This document shows, one piece after another, positions 1 to 6,053 of a DNA stretch of 9,544 nucleotides. Made by a program: the position numbers and the translations under genes. Positions within the stretch are counted from its first letter, which is position 1. Every line of letters begins with the position of its first letter. Source of the DNA: an uncultured Hymenobacter sp. (lineage in GTDB: Bacteria; Bacteroidota; Bacteroidia; Cytophagales; Hymenobacteraceae); contig CALMOO010000562.1 in NCBI GenBank assembly GCA_937871705.1, positions 1 to 9,544 of the forward strand, given 5' to 3'. Below the pieces are notes generated by a model. The model worked only from the letters and a program-made list of their open reading frames with translations. It ran no database searches and was not told the DNA's origin.

Positions 1-1336
1 GGCGCTTGGTGGGCGTAAAGGCGGCATCGTCGTAGTAATTGCCGTAGTGCTGCACGTACGTGGCCAGCGCCCGAAACTCTATTTTGGGCGACAGCGCGCC
101 CTTAACGCCCACGTGCACTCCCACCACGCGGTTGCTCACGATGCTCCAACCGCTGAGATTGTTCTGGTCGAGCTGGTAATGGCTGGCGCGCTCCCGGTTG
201 ATAAACAGCGGCGTACCCAGAATCTGGTTCTGGTACTGCCAGCCCATGCTGTAGGTGCCGTTGTTGTAGTAGTTGTCGCGGCCCTGGTACTGCACGGGGC
301 CGCCCTGGTACTTGGTATAGATGCCTTCGAGCACTATTTTCTGCAGAAAAGAGCCGCTGGGCTGCTCCCAGCTCAGGCCCACCAGCCGGTCGCGGCTCAA
401 GATTTTTAGGCCATCCAACTTGTCGCGCTGGTTGAGGTTGGCCGTGTCGGCGACGCCCTTATCAAAAATGGTTTGGGTGTAGAGCCGCAGGGTAGCATGG
501 TCACCGCGGAGGATGACGCCAAAATCAGGAATGAGCAGGTGGTTGCCCACGGCATTGTCGATATCGACTGGCCCCTGGTGGTACACGGGGTCGTCGTTGT
601 TGCCGCTGGCGCCCGCCACTATGCGCAGAAAGTCCTTGAAGCGGCTCGGTGCCTTGCCCGACGGGAAGGTGCCGCCCCACTGCGCAAAATGCGTGAGGCC
701 GCCGTAAACGCTCAGGTGCTCGCGCCCAAACTTGAGGTACAGCGACTTCTGGTGCAGGTAGGCGCCCTTGATACCATTGGCCTCCGTAAACCAGCCGTGC
801 GCAAACTGCCCTTTAAACTGCACAAACCCCTTGGTAAACGGCACGGGCGTGTAGTCCACCACCGCCAAATCTATCTTGGGCATGGGCAGGGCGTTGCCGC
901 TGATGCCAAACGAGCCGCTGGACAGGGTAGGGTCCAGCTCGCCCGTAAACTCGCGGTAGCGGCCGCCGCGCAGCTGCAGGTTTTTGTAGCCCACTTTCAC
1001 GTAGCCTTCCGCTAAGAACAAGCTGTTGAAGTGGTTATTGTTGTACACATCGGCCCCGTACTGCAGGTAAAACCCGCGGCGCGGTGCGGCCAGCGGCGCC
1101 GTGCTCACGGCCGTAGCGTGCGTGAAAACGTGCTCATTGCTAAACCGGACGTGGGTAGCCAGGTCGGCCCGCTGGTCGGTGAGGGTGCCGTAGCGGTTGG
1201 CCACCACCCACAGCGGCTGGTAGCCCTGCGAAGCAACCGTGGCCGTAGTGCCCACCGAAACCCGCAGCGAGTCGGTAAACTGCGCCTTGGCCTGGCCGGC
1301 CCAACCTAAAAGTAGAGCGAGTAAAAAAGTCTTCAT
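1..1336 (-). CDS. Wzi-like capsule assembly outer-membrane protein (3' end outside window)
   Basis: No stop codon occurs on the minus strand from the ATG at 1336 down to the window edge, giving 445 readable residues. The product begins with a signal peptide (MKTFLLALLLGWAGQAKA, then Q), so it is exported. The rest is rich in alternating aromatic and polar strands, as in an outer-membrane beta-barrel. Recognisable stretches are LRGGRYREF (about 122-130), LTHFAQWGG (about 214-222), LLIPDFGVIL (about 267-276) and GTYSMGWQYQNQILGTPLF (about 360-378). These fit the Bacteroidota branch of the capsule assembly Wzi family, in which Escherichia Wzi is an outer-membrane lectin that anchors capsule polysaccharide. 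Family members are usually around 480-500 residues, so only the last few strands should be missing. No capsule genes are visible here, so the role in capsule is inferred from the family alone. It is divergent from the TPM gene. Confidence 0.82.
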   Translation of the reverse strand, partial: MKTFLLALLLGWAGQAKAQFTDSLRVSVGTTATVASQGYQPLWVVANRYGTLTDQRADLATHVRFSNEHVFTHATAVSTAPLAAPRRGFYLQYGADVYNNNHFNSLFLAEGYVKVGYKNLQLRGGRYREFTGELDPTLSSGSFGISGNALPMPKIDLAVVDYTPVPFTKGFVQFKGQFAHGWFTEANGIKGAYLHQKSLYLKFGREHLSVYGGLTHFAQWGGTFPSGKAPSRFKDFLRIVAGASGNNDDPVYHQGPVDIDNAVGNHLLIPDFGVILRGDHATLRLYTQTIFDKGVADTANLNQRDKLDGLKILSRDRLVGLSWEQPSGSFLQKIVLEGIYTKYQGGPVQYQGRDNYYNNGTYSMGWQYQNQILGTPLFINRERASHYQLDQNNLSGWSIVSNRVVGVHVGVKGALSPKIEFRALATYVQHYGNYYDDAAFTPTKR

Positions 1337-1642
1337 GCGCGCTGCAAAAGTCGGTTAGCTCGCTTCAGGCCATAAAAGATGCACCAGTCGAGATTTTGTA
1401 AATATAGTGATAATACAGTATTTAAGTGGGCTTTTCCAGTTCAACCCGCTGGGTAAAAAGGCACATCCTGGCCTTAGCCTGGCCAGGGGGGTAGGGCGCA
1501 CCAAAGCTCGGCGGTGGGCACGTGTCCTTGCCATCGGGCGGCCGTAGTGAGCCAATGACGCAGCAAAAACAGCCACGCAGCGAGCAAGACCGTAAAAGGC
1601 AGCTAGAACCGTTTTCCTGCTCACCACTTTTCTTGTCATACC
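1337..1642. promoter_or_regulatory. Divergent intergenic region between Wzi-like and TPM genes
   Basis: This 306-base spacer should hold the promoters of both flanking genes. It has an AT-rich patch at about 1393-1425 in otherwise GC-rich DNA, containing the small palindrome AATACAGTATT (1412-1422). A GC-rich hairpin lies at 1467-1487 (CCTGGCC, 7-base loop, GGCCAGG), followed directly by a GGGGGGTAGGG motif at 1486-1496. No perfect Bacteroidota promoter (TTTG, about 20 bases, TAnnTTTG) stands out. A 94-codon minus-strand open frame here has no recognisable protein features and I do not call it a gene. Confidence 0.45.
1467..1496. repeat. GC-rich hairpin followed by GGGGGGTAGGG motif
   Basis: A 7-bp perfect inverted repeat (1467-1473 with 1481-1487, loop TTAGCCT) runs into a G-run with TAG and a second G-run (1486-1496). 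It sits in the middle of the divergent intergenic region. The G-rich part matches a motif that recurs across the window. Its function is unknown. Confidence 0.5.
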
Positions 1643-2905
1643 ATGCCTCGTTTTCTTGTCTTTGCCTTTTTGCTGCTGTTGGGCTTGCGTAGCCCCGCTA
1701 GTGCCCAGGCCGCCAGCGGCTTACCTCCCCGGCCGGTGCCCTTCACCTTCGTAACCGACCAAGCCAACTTGCTGGCCCCTGCCGATGCCAAGAAGCTCGA
1801 AAGCGGCCTGCGCCACTACGCCGACGCCAACGGCACCCAGGTGGTTGTCGTGACCGTGCCCTCGCTCAATGGCGCCAGCGCCGCCGACTACGGCCGCCAG
1901 CTCGGCACTGCCTGGGGCGTGGGCCAGCGCGGCAAAAACAACGGCATTGTGGTGCTGATATCGGGTAAGGAGCACAAAATGAGCATTGAAGCCGGCTCCG
2001 GCCTGCAAAGCGCCATCACGCCCGAGCTCACCAGCCGCGTGATGAACCAGGAAATGGCGCCCGCCTTCAAGCAGGGCAACTACTTTGCCGGGCTGCGCAA
2101 AGGCTTGAGCACGCTCATGCTGGCCGCTAACCCCAGCTCCGACCCGCGCAAAAACAGCACTGCCGCTACTAAGGATGTAGCGGCCGCTGGCAGCATGGCC
2201 GCCGCCACGGGTGCTAGCAGCTCCAACCTGTCGTCCGAAACGCCGGCCCCTACCCCCACCGTGGCCGCCGACCCCGTAGCGCCAGCAGCAGTTCCTGAGC
2301 CAGCATCGTCGGGGCTGGGTATGGGCTCGCTCCTCATTGGTGCGCTGGTGATAGGTGGCGGCATCTGGCTGGTGTCGAAGCTGTTCCGGCGTAATAGCAC
2401 GGCTAGCGCCAGCCAAGCACCTAATTTCATGGGCAACGGCCCTGGCAATGCCAATCAGGCTCCCAACTTTATGGGCAATAACCCCGGTGGCTATCCGCAA
2501 GGCCCCGGCAACTATGGCGGGCAAATGCCCAACTCGGGTGGCGGCCTGGGCAGCGGTATGGGCGGCATCCTGGCCACCGGGGCTGCCGCCGCTGCGGGTG
2601 CCTACCTCGGCAACCGCATGGCCGAAGGCCACGAAAGTGGTGCCAGCGCCCCGCACAACTTCGAGGCTGGTGCAACCGGCGCCGGCACAGTGCCGCCCGC
2701 CAATGCAGCCAGCGACTACTTCAGCTCACGCAACGGGGGCGAGGCTGCCGACAACGCCGGCCCCGATTATTTCTCCGACAACAACACGGCTGACAATTCC
2801 GGCGACTACTTCTCGAATGATAGTGGCTCTTACGACGATACGTCTTCTGGCGATACCGGCGGTGGCGGCTTCGATGGCGGCAGCGACAACCAGGGCTCCT
2901 GGTAG
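1643..2905 (+). CDS. TPM-domain (YgcG-like) exported membrane protein with low-complexity tail
   Basis: This 420-residue protein starts with a signal peptide (MPRFLVFAFLLLLGLRSPASA, cleavage near residue 21-22). A TPM domain (TPM_phosphatase/Psb32/MOLO-1 family) follows at about residues 35-165. It shows FVTDQANLL, the central QVVVVTVPSLNG strand, GKNNGIVVLIS, and EAGSGLQSAITPELTSRVM. A Pro/Ala/Thr linker (about 170-222) leads to a membrane segment (about 227-246) capped by KLFRR, so the TPM domain should face the periplasm. The C-terminal part is low complexity. It has two copies of QAPNFMGN (258-265 and 272-279), a Gly/Ala-rich hydrophobic stretch (about 299-322), three DYFS repeats (358, 375 and 388) in an acidic Asn/Asp/Ser-rich region, and a Gly-rich end. 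TPM proteins have been linked to photosystem repair, acid phosphatase activity and ion-channel modulation, so the exact role here is open. It converges on the T9SS gene. Confidence 0.88.
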   Translation: MPRFLVFAFLLLLGLRSPASAQAASGLPPRPVPFTFVTDQANLLAPADAKKLESGLRHYADANGTQVVVVTVPSLNGASAADYGRQLGTAWGVGQRGKNNGIVVLISGKEHKMSIEAGSGLQSAITPELTSRVMNQEMAPAFKQGNYFAGLRKGLSTLMLAANPSSDPRKNSTAATKDVAAAGSMAAATGASSSNLSSETPAPTPTVAADPVAPAAVPEPASSGLGMGSLLIGALVIGGGIWLVSKLFRRNSTASASQAPNFMGNGPGNANQAPNFMGNNPGGYPQGPGNYGGQMPNSGGGLGSGMGGILATGAAAAAGAYLGNRMAEGHESGASAPHNFEAGATGAGTVPPANAASDYFSSRNGGEAADNAGPDYFSDNNTADNSGDYFSNDSGSYDDTSSGDTGGGGFDGGSDNQGSW

Positions 2906-2919
2906 GTTGCGCTAACTAA

Positions 2920-2940
2920 GGGGGTAGGGCCACTACCCCC
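2920..2940. repeat. Short hairpin built from GGGGGTAG / CTACCCCC
   Basis: An 8-bp perfect stem (2920-2927 with 2933-2940) closes a 5-base loop (GGCCA) just after the TPM stop codon. Both arms are copies of the G-run/TAG motif found elsewhere in the window. It lies immediately before the larger terminator hairpin and may act with it. Confidence 0.6.
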
Positions 2941-2948
2941 CACAAAAT

Positions 2949-2981
2949 AAAGGCCCGGCCGCAAGTAGCGGCCGGGCCTTT
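2949..2981. terminator. Bidirectional terminator hairpin between convergent genes
   Basis: A perfect 14-bp stem AAAGGCCCGGCCGC (2949-2962) pairs with 2968-2981 around the 5-base loop AAGTA. The GC-rich core is flanked by A's on the left and T's on the right, so either RNA strand ends in a U-rich tail. It lies between the ends of the convergent TPM (+) and T9SS cargo (-) genes, the expected place for a shared intrinsic terminator. Confidence 0.85.
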
Positions 2982-3010
2982 GTGTATAAATAAAGACGAT
3001 GGGAGTAGGG

Positions 3011-3985
3011 CTACTGCACCACAAGCTGCCGCACCAATGTTCCCTGCTTAGAGTCGAGCCGCAATAGGTAAACGCCAGTACTTAAGCGGCTCAGGTCCAG
3101 GTCGCGAGTGGGGGTAGGCACCGCCAGGGCAGGCTGCTGCGCTACGAGGCGGCCCGTCAGGTCAAAGACGGAATATGGTGCCGAAGCCAGCGCCGGCTCG
3201 GCAGGCGCATTAAGCTGAAAGTGCCCGGCTGGCCCAGGGTTAGGCGATACGGTAAGTAGTTCCTGCACAGTAGCATTAGCCCGGGTAGCTAAGGGTGTGC
3301 CAAGCATCGCTACATCATCGACGAAGAGCGTAGTACCGGCAGTGAGGGCGTCACGAATAAATTCTGAAGCATTACCAGTGCTAAACTGAATACGCACCGA
3401 GTCAGGAGTTGCCGTAGAGGTGCCGTAGGGAATATCTGCCGTTACCTCTACGTAGCCGGTGCCCGTAGTAGGCGTTAGCAGGATAGTGCCACCACCCAGA
3501 ATGAGGGGGAGCCCCCCGTTAGGGTCCTTCTTCGTGAATATTGCCGTGGCGAAAGCCGTGTCGGTAGCCGCAATAGTTAGCTTATAGTAAAACTGAACCT
3601 GCGTAGGACGGCTGGTATAGGGTGCACCGCCAATGGGATAGCGATTGTAGGACGCCTCGCCGCCCAGCTTGGTGCCCAGTATCAATACTCCGCCTACTAC
3701 GCCGGCATTAGTGCCACTAGCTACTGATATGTTGCTCAGCTTGGCGGCAAAAGCACCCCCATGCGCATCAGTCGACTTGGTCACAGTACCGGTATTGTAT
3801 AAGAAGCCTGGGTCGAACGCTTCGAATATGTCGTCGGTAGTCAGCCAGTTGGCTGGGGCCTCAGCTGTACCGCGCACGGCCCAGTTTTCGAAGTCAGCGT
3901 TTGTAATGGTTTGGGCGGAAGCCGCTAGCCCAAGCCCGGCGAACCAGCCGGTGAGCAGTAAGACGCGGTAGAAAACTGATTTCAT
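3011..3985 (-). CDS. Secreted T9SS type A sorting-domain protein with jelly-roll-like N-terminal domain
   Basis: I choose the ATG at 3985 because it places a proper signal peptide (MKSVFYRVLLLTGWFAGLG, cleavage after ASA near residue 24) at the N-terminus. The frame is open for 10 more codons upstream. The product is 324 residues. The N-terminal domain opens with ITNADFENW and PANW, a pattern seen in carbohydrate-binding or PCMD-like beta-sandwich domains, and ends near FVDDVAMLG (about 221-229). Residues about 241-324 form a type A T9SS sorting domain: LLTVSPNP, YSVFDLTGRLV, the LDLSRLSTGVYLLRL strand and a final VRQLVVQ. The protein should be exported by Sec and then by the T9SS to the cell surface or medium. 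No catalytic motif is visible, so binding or structural function is the best guess. The gene is clearly less GC-rich (about 50% in sampled lines) than its neighbours. Confidence 0.88.
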   Translation of the reverse strand: MKSVFYRVLLLTGWFAGLGLAASAQTITNADFENWAVRGTAEAPANWLTTDDIFEAFDPGFLYNTGTVTKSTDAHGGAFAAKLSNISVASGTNAGVVGGVLILGTKLGGEASYNRYPIGGAPYTSRPTQVQFYYKLTIAATDTAFATAIFTKKDPNGGLPLILGGGTILLTPTTGTGYVEVTADIPYGTSTATPDSVRIQFSTGNASEFIRDALTAGTTLFVDDVAMLGTPLATRANATVQELLTVSPNPGPAGHFQLNAPAEPALASAPYSVFDLTGRLVAQQPALAVPTPTRDLDLSRLSTGVYLLRLDSKQGTLVRQLVVQ

Positions 3986-4061
3986 AAGTGAGGGTAGGGG
4001 AAATAATGGTGGCAAAGTAGTAGTACGTTAGTAAGTATTACGTGAAAGACAGCCACATAGG

Positions 4062-5234
4062 TTATAGCCATTGCCTTAAATAGTGATATACCTCGGGGTG
4101 GCGCAGCAGCCCAACGTGGTGCTGCTGGCCAAAGCGGGCGGTGCGCACGCTGGTGCCAGGCGGCAGGGCGGCTTCATCCTCAAAAAGCTGGCCCTGGCCG
4201 CTGGCGGCGCCCACCAAGCCATCGCCAAAATAATCGCGCACGGCCTGGGGCAGGCTGGCGCGCAGCCACGTGCCCACCAGCACATGGTAGCGCACGCCAG
4301 GCAGCAGCGGCACCACGGTGCGCGGGCGCGGCAGGGCGGGGTCGTCGGGCTGCTGCCAGTCTTCGTCCACCAGCAAGGCCTGGCCCAGGTCTTTGATACC
4401 GTTGGCGCGGCGCGCGATGGCTTCCTTCAAGAAGCGCGTCGGCAAGAGGTTGATGCGGCCCAGCAAGCGCTCCACGGCCTGGCCATGCTGCTCTAGGTAC
4501 GAGCCGTCGTTGGGTACTCCCAGCAGAAACACCGAGCGCAGATGCGCCAACCAGTTTTCAATTGGAAATTCAGAATTAAAAATTAAAAACTGGTCGTACC
4601 TAGGCGGTGAATCGGCAATTCCTACTTTGGGTGACTGGCGCTTTCTCTTAATTTTTAATTCATCACTTTTAGTTTCTACCTGACTCGCATAATACCCCGC
4701 CGAGCGGATGACCAGCCCGCCCATGCTGTGGCCCACCAGCACCAGTTCGCCGAGGGCGAGGGGGTAGGCGGCGAGCAGCTCGGCCAGCAGCTGGTGCAGC
4801 GCCCGGCCATTTTCCGAAATGTGCAAGCCGGTGTTGTAGCGCACGTAGAGCACCCGCACGCCGGCCTCGGCAGCCAGGCGCGAGCCGTAGCGCCGGGCCG
4901 GGCCGGGCGCGTCGTCGGGGTCGGTTTGCCAGATTAGCTCGTCACCCATCAGGCCGTGCACGAACACCACCGTTTTCTGGCGCGGCGTGGTCAGGTTCAG
5001 GTCGGCCACGGCCACGTCGTGGCCCCCGCGCCGAAAGCTGAGCCGGATGGCGCGCGGGTCGTGGCTGGCGGCCAGCTGGTCGCCGAGCGCGCCATTGAGC
5101 ACGGGCAGAAAAAAATGCTGGTGCGCCCGCCCCGACTGGTAGAGCCGCGTGGCCCCGCGCACCGGCAGCAGCGCCGTGCGGGCCAGCGCGCCCAGGGCGC
5201 GGCGCAGCGGCGAAGAGTTGGGCGAGGCAGACAT
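4062..5234 (-). CDS. Alpha/beta-hydrolase (lipase/esterase-like) with in-frame palindromic insert
   Basis: This 390-residue alpha/beta-hydrolase has the oxyanion-hole strand VVFVHGLMGDE (89-99), the nucleophile elbow GHSMGG with Ser170, a probable acid in FGDGLVGAAS (Asp338) and a probable catalytic His in QQHHVGLL (372 or 373). No signal peptide is evident, so a cytoplasmic location is likely. The substrate is unknown; the family covers lipases and esterases. Between RSAGYYAS (about 177-184) and NWLAHLRSVFLLGVP (about 227-241) lies a block of about 43 residues that is rich in Lys/Ile/Phe. It is encoded by an AT-rich, palindromic DNA stretch unlike the rest of this very GC-rich gene. In ordinary family members the helix after the nucleophile leads directly into the next strand (FLLG.P), so the block is probably an extra surface loop. 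The catalytic residues are all retained, so the enzyme may still work. Its start is divergent from the lipoprotein gene. Confidence 0.85.
   Translation of the reverse strand: MSASPNSSPLRRALGALARTALLPVRGATRLYQSGRAHQHFFLPVLNGALGDQLAASHDPRAIRLSFRRGGHDVAVADLNLTTPRQKTVVFVHGLMGDELIWQTDPDDAPGPARRYGSRLAAEAGVRVLYVRYNTGLHISENGRALHQLLAELLAAYPLALGELVLVGHSMGGLVIRSAGYYASQVETKSDELKIKRKRQSPKVGIADSPPRYDQFLIFNSEFPIENWLAHLRSVFLLGVPNDGSYLEQHGQAVERLLGRINLLPTRFLKEAIARRANGIKDLGQALLVDEDWQQPDDPALPRPRTVVPLLPGVRYHVLVGTWLRASLPQAVRDYFGDGLVGAASGQGQLFEDEAALPPGTSVRTARFGQQHHVGLLRHPEVYHYLRQWL
4551..4682. repeat. AT-rich palindromic element inserted in frame within hydrolase gene
   Basis: Two AT-rich arms (about 17-25% GC) flank a central portion of about 56% GC, inside a gene of about 70% GC or more. 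The arms share a perfect 14-bp inverted repeat: GAATTAAAAATTAA at 4573-4586 and its complement at 4648-4661. The left arm also holds its own 8-bp inverted repeat, CCAGTTTT (4551-4558) with AAAACTGG (4586-4593). The reading frame of the hydrolase crosses the whole element without a stop. Boundaries are approximate, and I see no clear target-site duplication. It resembles a miniature palindromic element; the family is not recognised. Confidence 0.65.
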
Positions 5235-5456
5235 GCGGGCAGGGTAGTAAAACTGAGAAAGCTAGAAAGCGCTGATTAAGCGCCCTACCCCCCGCCCGCC
5301 AGCGGGAGTGAGGAGGCGCGCCGCGGGCGTTGGCCCAGCCAGTACAACGCAAAAGCGCGGGTGCCGGGCCGGGCCAGGCAACAAAAAAGTTGGTTAGCCG
5401 TCCAAGTCATACGCCGCCGGGCTGCATCTTTGCACCATCAAACTAGTTGTTACCGA
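5235..5456. promoter_or_regulatory. Divergent intergenic region between hydrolase and lipoprotein genes
   Basis: This 222-base spacer separates two divergent starts and should carry both promoters. It includes a reverse-strand copy of the G-run/TAG motif (CCCTACCCCCC, about 5282-5292), followed by the small inverted repeat CCCGCCAGCGGG. On the lipoprotein side there is a plausible -7 element. Nothing protein-like is convincing in either strand. Confidence 0.4.
5425..5432 (+). promoter_or_regulatory. Candidate Bacteroidota -7 element for lipoprotein gene
   Basis: CATCTTTG differs by one base from the Bacteroidota -7 consensus TAnnTTTG and lies 24 bases before the ATG at 5457, which suits a short leader. 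No good TTTG -33 element is found at the usual 19-21 base spacing, so the call is tentative. Confidence 0.35.
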
Positions 5457-5840
5457 ATGAACTCTTCTTTTCGCCCTGCCTTGGCCTTGCTGCTGGGCAC
5501 CACGGCCGTGCTCCTCACGGCCTGCGACTACAAATACACCCCCGGCGTGAATACGCAATTTGCCCACAACTGGAGCAACCCGCCCGGCTACCGCAGCTAT
5601 GACGTGTACCGCGACAGCGTGAACAACCAGCAGAACGTGCACACGCCCATCGGCAAAGGCTCGGCGCCGGATATTAAAAACGGCAGCACCGACGACCAGC
5701 TTAACTCGGCGCCTGCTGGCAAAAGTAGCGCCTCGCCCCAAGCCGCCAATGGCAGCCTGAACTCGACCGATAAGTCATCGCCCACGCACGCCAATACCGC
5801 CACGCCGGCTAATGGCGGCGCCTCGGGTACGAATCAGTAA
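5457..5840 (+). CDS. Small lipoprotein of unknown function
   Basis: The frame is open upstream to 5361, but the ATG at 5457 is preferred because it gives a clean lipoprotein signal peptide: MNSSFRPALALLLGTTAVL, then lipobox LTAC with the lipidated Cys at residue 22. It also lies just downstream of a -7-like element. The product is 127 residues. The first 40 or so mature residues (YKYTPGVNTQFAHNWSNPPG, then YRSYDVYRDSV) look like a short conserved segment. The remainder is a Ser/Asn/Ala/Thr-rich low-complexity tail, probably disordered. With no Asp after the Cys-dependent position that can be judged for this phylum, final membrane location is uncertain. I do not recognise the family. The gene is followed by a very strong hairpin, so it is probably a single-gene unit. 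Confidence 0.78.
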   Translation: MNSSFRPALALLLGTTAVLLTACDYKYTPGVNTQFAHNWSNPPGYRSYDVYRDSVNNQQNVHTPIGKGSAPDIKNGSTDDQLNSAPAGKSSASPQAANGSLNSTDKSSPTHANTATPANGGASGTNQ

Positions 5841-5854
5841 TTATTTTTTAAGCT

Positions 5855-5899
5855 AAGCTAAAAGCCTCGTTACCTTATTGGTAGCGGGGCTTTTAGCTT
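5855..5899. terminator. Strong 20-bp hairpin after lipoprotein gene
   Basis: Bases 5855-5874 pair with 5880-5899 around a 5-base loop (TTATT). All 20 positions pair, with G-T wobbles at two of them. It begins 14 bases after the lipoprotein stop codon. The RNA tail is only moderately U-rich, so it could also serve as an mRNA 3'-end stabiliser. Confidence 0.75.
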
Positions 5900-5950
5900 T
5901 CGGCTGAGCGCAGGGCCACTAACTTGCTAACCTAAGCAGTAGTTGCCCCT

Positions 5951-5976
5951 GGCTAAGCCCGCGGGCCGCGCTAGCC
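5951..5976. other. Palindromic site upstream of MBL-fold gene
   Basis: A perfect 10-bp palindrome GCCCGCGGGC (5957-5966) sits between GGCTA (5951-5955) and its complement TAGCC (5972-5976). It lies about 80 bases before the chosen start of the metallo-beta-lactamase-fold gene. It could be an operator, but GC-rich palindromes arise easily in such DNA. Confidence 0.25.
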
Positions 5977-5991
5977 GTATGCTAAGGCCTT

Positions 5992-6014
5992 GCACTACCC
6001 ACGGGGGGTAGTGC
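5992..6014. other. Hairpin made of CTACCC / GGGTAG arms upstream of MBL-fold gene
   Basis: A 9-bp perfect inverted repeat GCACTACCC (5992-6000) and GGGTAGTGC (6006-6014) closes a 5-base loop. It ends 39 bases before the preferred ATG at 6054. The arms contain the G-run/TAG motif. It may be the end of the preceding transcription unit or part of the leader. Confidence 0.5.
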
Positions 6015-6053
6015 GCCTTGGTGGCCTATTTGTTTGCTGGCCGCTACCTGCTT

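Noticed and set aside
473..1015. Plus-strand open frame of 180 codons opposite the Wzi-like gene
   Set aside because: The minus strand gives a continuous barrel-like protein with signal peptide; the plus-strand product has no recognisable feature.
1355..1639. Open frame of 94 codons on the minus strand in the divergent intergenic region
   Set aside because: The composition is Arg/Ala-rich as expected from random GC-rich DNA. It has no signal peptide or motif, would run into the promoter region of the Wzi-like gene, and crosses the AT-rich patch and a hairpin.
1721..2656. Open frame of 311 codons antisense to the TPM gene
   Set aside because: The plus-strand frame encodes a clear TPM domain with signal peptide; the antisense product is His/Gly/Ala/Arg-rich with no motif, a typical shadow in GC-rich DNA.
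4551..4682. Reading the AT-rich block in the hydrolase gene as a frameshift or pseudogene scar
   Set aside because: The frame stays open on both sides, and downstream motifs (FLLGVP, GDGLVG, HHVGLL) are in the same frame as the nucleophile motif, so the gene is intact.
6018..6053. Upstream TTG start for the MBL-fold protein
   Set aside because: It would add 12 residues with no family support and start 4 bases after a 9-bp hairpin; the ATG at 6054 is a better match to the usual N-terminus.
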